From an uncultured Alphaproteobacteria bacterium (lineage in GTDB: Bacteria; Pseudomonadota; Alphaproteobacteria; Rhizobiales; Hyphomicrobiaceae): a stretch of 8,065 bases of DNA. The notes under the pieces are model-generated. The model was given only the letters and a program-made list of their open reading frames with translations. It ran no database searches and was not told the origin of the DNA. The DNA lies in NCBI GenBank assembly GCA_937950105.1, contig CALFEM010000593.1:1-8065 (forward strand), read 5' to 3'. How positions within the stretch are numbered: position 1 is the first letter of the stretch; each line of letters starts with the position of its first letter. Made by a program: the position numbers and the translations under genes. Of the stretch, positions 6,005 through 8,065 are shown piece after piece.

Positions 6005-6032
6005 GGGCGGAGCCGCGTGGCTCCGCCCTTTT
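6005..6032. terminator. Bidirectional intrinsic terminator between convergent genes
   Basis: A perfect ten-base-pair stem, GGGCGGAGCC (6005-6014) with GGCTCCGCCC (6019-6028), has a four-base GCGT loop. TTTT (6029-6032) follows on the plus strand. On the minus strand the stem is followed by A then TTTT (from AAAA at 6000-6003). It can therefore end both the microprotein transcript and the minus-strand transcript that stops at 6085. Confidence 0.88.
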
Positions 6033-6084
6033 GCTTTGAGAACGTCAGCAAGCACAGCCTCGCACGCGCGCCGAGGTCCGCGTT

Positions 6085-7470
6085 TCAGCGGGCGGCCTTC
6101 GCCGTGATCGGGCAAGCGATGCCGGCCCGCTTGGCGAGGTCGGCCGCCTTCTCGGGCGCAAACTTGGCCAGCACCTCGGCGAGACATGCGGCGCGGGCTT
6201 CCTGCTTGCGGGCGATCAGGCGCTTGCCGGTCTCCAGGAACTGGTCTCCCGCCTCGTCGAGCTTGCCCTGCTGGAACAGGATGTTGCCGAGCTCACCCGT
6301 GAGGTCCGGATTGTCGGAGTAGCGCTGCGCCAGCTCGCGATACGCCGCCACCGCTTCCGGCTTGCCTTCGGAGAAGGCCTTGCGCGCCGCGCTCCAGGCT
6401 TGCTCCAGCGTCTGCGCGCCCGCGGCGCCGGCCGTATCCGGGCTGGTAGACGTGTTGTCCTTTGCATCAGCGGTCGGGGCGACGGCGACAGCGGCCGGGG
6501 CCGCCATCTTCGGTGCGGCGGGCGGCGTGACAGCCGGCGCCGGCGGCGCGGATGCTGAGGGAGCAGCGACAGGTGCGCCGGCCGGGGGCACCGGCTTGGC
6601 GGGCACATTGACTGCCACCTCCGGCATCGGCGGCTTGGTCTCGCCAGCCGCCGGCTTCGGAGGAACGGCGGCGTCGACAGGCGCGACCGCCAGCGGCGCC
6701 GCAGGGGTCGTTGCAGCGGCCGCCGGGGCGGCACTCGCCGGAGTACGCGCGGTGCTGGCGGGTGGCGCGACCACCGGCGAAGGCGCCGTCACGGGTGCAC
6801 TCGTGGCCGCCGGGCTCGACGCTGCGGGGGCCGACGTCGTCGCGGCCGCGGGCACCGGCGGCAAAGGCGGAACCGGGGAGGTCGCCGGTACGGACTGTGC
6901 TGCCGCCGGCGTCTTCTCTACCGTCGTGACCTTGGGTGCCGTCGCGCCAGGCGAGGCGCTCGATCCTGCCGACGGCTTCGATGCGCCGGCGAGATTGGTG
7001 CCCGGCTTCGTCATCCACTGCCCCAGCACGTTGTCGGCGCACACTTTCGAGCTGACATCGCGCAGGATCGGGTCGTGATAGAGGTAACCGAGCGCTCCCG
7101 CGACGGCGATGCCGGCAAACAGCAGATGCGTGAACACGGAGCGCACGAAGCGGCGGAAGCGGCCGGGCTTGGGCCGGCCGTTGGCCGATACGGTCGGCGG
7201 CGTCAACGGTGCCTGTACCGTGGCACCACTGGCAGCCGCGGCCGCTTGCGGAGCGGCTTGTGGGGCGGTTGTCGGGACCGGTTGCGGCGACGCCTGTTGC
7301 GTGGCGGTCGTGGCCGGAGCAACCGGCGAGGCAGGCGCGGCCTGCGGCCCGGCACCCGGCGCGACCGGCTGCGGTGCAATGGCCGGAGCGGAAGGCTTCG
7401 CTTCCGGACGTGGCGCCGTCACGGTGGCATCCGTCCCCTTGGACTTGGTGTCGTCGGCTGCGCTGGTCAT
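6085..7470 (-). CDS. Ala/Pro-rich bitopic membrane protein with C-terminal TPR-like domain
   Basis: I do not recognise a named family. The 461-residue protein has four parts: an Ala/Pro/Gln-rich N-terminus (1-98); a basic stretch PGRFRRFVR and one membrane helix (about 113-130, FTHLLFAGIAVAGALGYL); a long Ala/Pro/Thr-rich linker (about 160-350); and a helical C-terminus (353-450) with TPR-like repeats (LEQAWSAARKAFSEGKPEAV, then LTGELGNILFQQGKLDEAGD). Basic residues before the helix predict an inside N-terminus and a periplasmic TPR part. Cys429 and Cys453 in that part could form a disulfide. The frame is open further upstream to 7638, but ATG 7470 is chosen because GAGGCG stands just before it and the start follows the upstream stop by 7 bp. 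TPR domains bind proteins or peptides, so a scaffold in the envelope is plausible. The two genes are probably one operon. Confidence 0.8.
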   Translation of the reverse strand: MTSAADDTKSKGTDATVTAPRPEAKPSAPAIAPQPVAPGAGPQAAPASPVAPATTATQQASPQPVPTTAPQAAPQAAAAASGATVQAPLTPPTVSANGRPKPGRFRRFVRSVFTHLLFAGIAVAGALGYLYHDPILRDVSSKVCADNVLGQWMTKPGTNLAGASKPSAGSSASPGATAPKVTTVEKTPAAAQSVPATSPVPPLPPVPAAATTSAPAASSPAATSAPVTAPSPVVAPPASTARTPASAAPAAAATTPAAPLAVAPVDAAVPPKPAAGETKPPMPEVAVNVPAKPVPPAGAPVAAPSASAPPAPAVTPPAAPKMAAPAAVAVAPTADAKDNTSTSPDTAGAAGAQTLEQAWSAARKAFSEGKPEAVAAYRELAQRYSDNPDLTGELGNILFQQGKLDEAGDQFLETGKRLIARKQEARAACLAEVLAKFAPEKAADLAKRAGIACPITAKAAR

Positions 7471-7477
7471 GTTCGCC

Positions 7478-8065
7478 TCATTGGGTCTTGCGACGGCGCT
7501 TCGGGGCGGCGTTGCGTGCGTTGCTGGCGCGGGCCTGCCGCTTGCCGCTGCGTTTGCGTTCGCCGCGAGCGGCCGGTGCGGCCTCTGCTTTTGGCTTCGA
7601 CGGGGCAGGCTTGGCGGCGCCCGGGTCGGCGGTGGCAAGAGCGCTCGTCGTCACGTTCGTGACTTCGGGTTTACGCGCCGGCACCGGCATGTCGGCCTCG
7701 CCCGGCGGCGGCGAGATCGACGCCAGCATCGGCTTGCGCGCGGGCGTCGGCACCTCGGCGACAGACGCCAGCACTTCGGTTTCGGCCGTGGTTGCGGCTG
7801 GTTTGCGCGCCGGCACCGGCACCGCATCCGAACCCACGCCGTTCATGACAGCCGCCACCGTGGCACCGGCACCGAGCGACACGGCGACGCCGCCAACACG
7901 CACTTCGGCGCTGCCGAAGCCTTCTGTCGATGCCGTGACGGGGCGCGGCGCGTCGCCAGGCATCGGCGACGACATCGGCCTGGCGGGGCTTTCGGTCGCG
8001 GGCGCCGGCTTGGCAGAGGCGTCGGCGCCTTTGCCCTCACCCGCGTCTGAACGCGGCGCTGCGGA
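7478..8065 (-). CDS. Ala/Pro-rich protein with PVPARKP repeats and basic C-terminus (5' partial)
   Basis: The last 195 residues of a gene that enters from beyond the right edge; the frame has no stop up to base 8065. The visible part is rich in Ala, Pro and charged residues. It contains three copies of PVPARKP/PTPARKP (visible residues 83-89, 106-112 and 127-133; bases 7799-7819, 7730-7750, 7667-7687) and ends in a strongly basic tail (about 168-195: RGERKRSGKRQAR..., PKRRRKTQ). There is no membrane segment in the visible part. An internal ATG at 7975 has only a weak ribosome binding site, so the true start is probably outside the window. Such Pro-rich repeated tails occur on cell-wall and secreted proteins of Rhizobiales, for instance C-termini of penicillin-binding carboxypeptidases, but no catalytic domain is visible and the function is unknown. 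It ends 7 bp before the next gene. Confidence 0.7.
   Translation of the reverse strand, partial: SAAPRSDAGEGKGADASAKPAPATESPARPMSSPMPGDAPRPVTASTEGFGSAEVRVGGVAVSLGAGATVAAVMNGVGSDAVPVPARKPAATTAETEVLASVAEVPTPARKPMLASISPPPGEADMPVPARKPEVTNVTTSALATADPGAAKPAPSKPKAEAAPAARGERKRSGKRQARASNARNAAPKRRRKTQ
7667..7819 (-). repeat. Three PVPARKP-coding repeats
   Basis: Three seven-residue boxes, two of them PVPARKP and the middle one PTPARKP, lie 23 and 21 residues apart within the partial minus-strand gene. Each is preceded by a hydrophobic residue (V, V, M). The spacers do not share sequence, so this is a repeated short linear motif rather than a recent DNA tandem duplication. Confidence 0.75.

Noticed and set aside
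7109..8050. Plus-strand frame of 313 codons opposite the Ala/Pro-rich genes
   Set aside because: It is Gly/Ala/Arg-rich without motifs. The minus-strand genes have start sites, a membrane helix, a TPR-like domain, repeats and a shared terminator in their favour.
50..8065. Search by eye for tRNA, rRNA, CRISPR arrays, insertion sequences, phage attachment sites and defence genes
   Set aside because: No cloverleaf sequence, direct-repeat array, transposase motif or target-site duplication was found. The gene content is ordinary chromosomal.

Overview
This is a GC-rich stretch of chromosome, most likely from an alphaproteobacterium of the Hyphomicrobiales (Rhizobiales) type. The evidence is the gene order ribBA-ribH-nusB-thiL, a RibBA whose C-terminal domain has lost its catalytic cysteines, strong G/C preference at third codon positions, and the abundance of Ala/Pro-rich envelope proteins. 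The genus cannot be fixed from the sequence alone. The first 49 bases are not genomic. They are an Illumina TruSeq index adapter left on the end of the contig, so the first gene is truncated by the assembly and its apparent N-terminus is artificial.

Bases 50-2911 (+ strand) form a compact cofactor and housekeeping operon: the 3' part of ribBA (riboflavin), ribH (lumazine synthase), nusB (transcription antitermination) and thiL (thiamine monophosphate kinase). The spacings are 5 bp, a 4-base ATGA overlap, and 27 bp. A 381-base intergenic region follows, carrying three short inverted repeats close together. Next is an L,D-transpeptidase of the YcbB type (3293-4678, +), a periplasmic peptidoglycan cross-linking enzyme, closed by a strong intrinsic terminator (4686-4722).

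Bases 4723-5977 (+) hold two small unassigned membrane proteins. One is a 185-residue bitopic protein with a very methionine-rich heptad coiled coil. The other is a 41-residue microprotein with a CCxxCxxC cluster and one membrane helix. A stem-loop with T-runs on both sides (6005-6032) separates these from two convergent minus-strand genes: a bitopic Ala/Pro-rich protein with a TPR-like C-terminus (6085-7470) and, 7 bp upstream of it, the 3' part of a larger Ala/Pro-rich gene with three PVPARKP repeats and a basic tail (7478 to the window edge).

The right two thirds of the window look like envelope-related genes, judged from the transpeptidase, the signal/membrane segments and the Pro/Ala linkers. 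No mobile element, CRISPR array, RNA gene, toxin-antitoxin pair or defence system is visible. The parts with no clear description are the Met-rich coiled-coil protein, the Cys-cluster microprotein and the two Ala/Pro-rich minus-strand proteins. I do not claim that they form a system.
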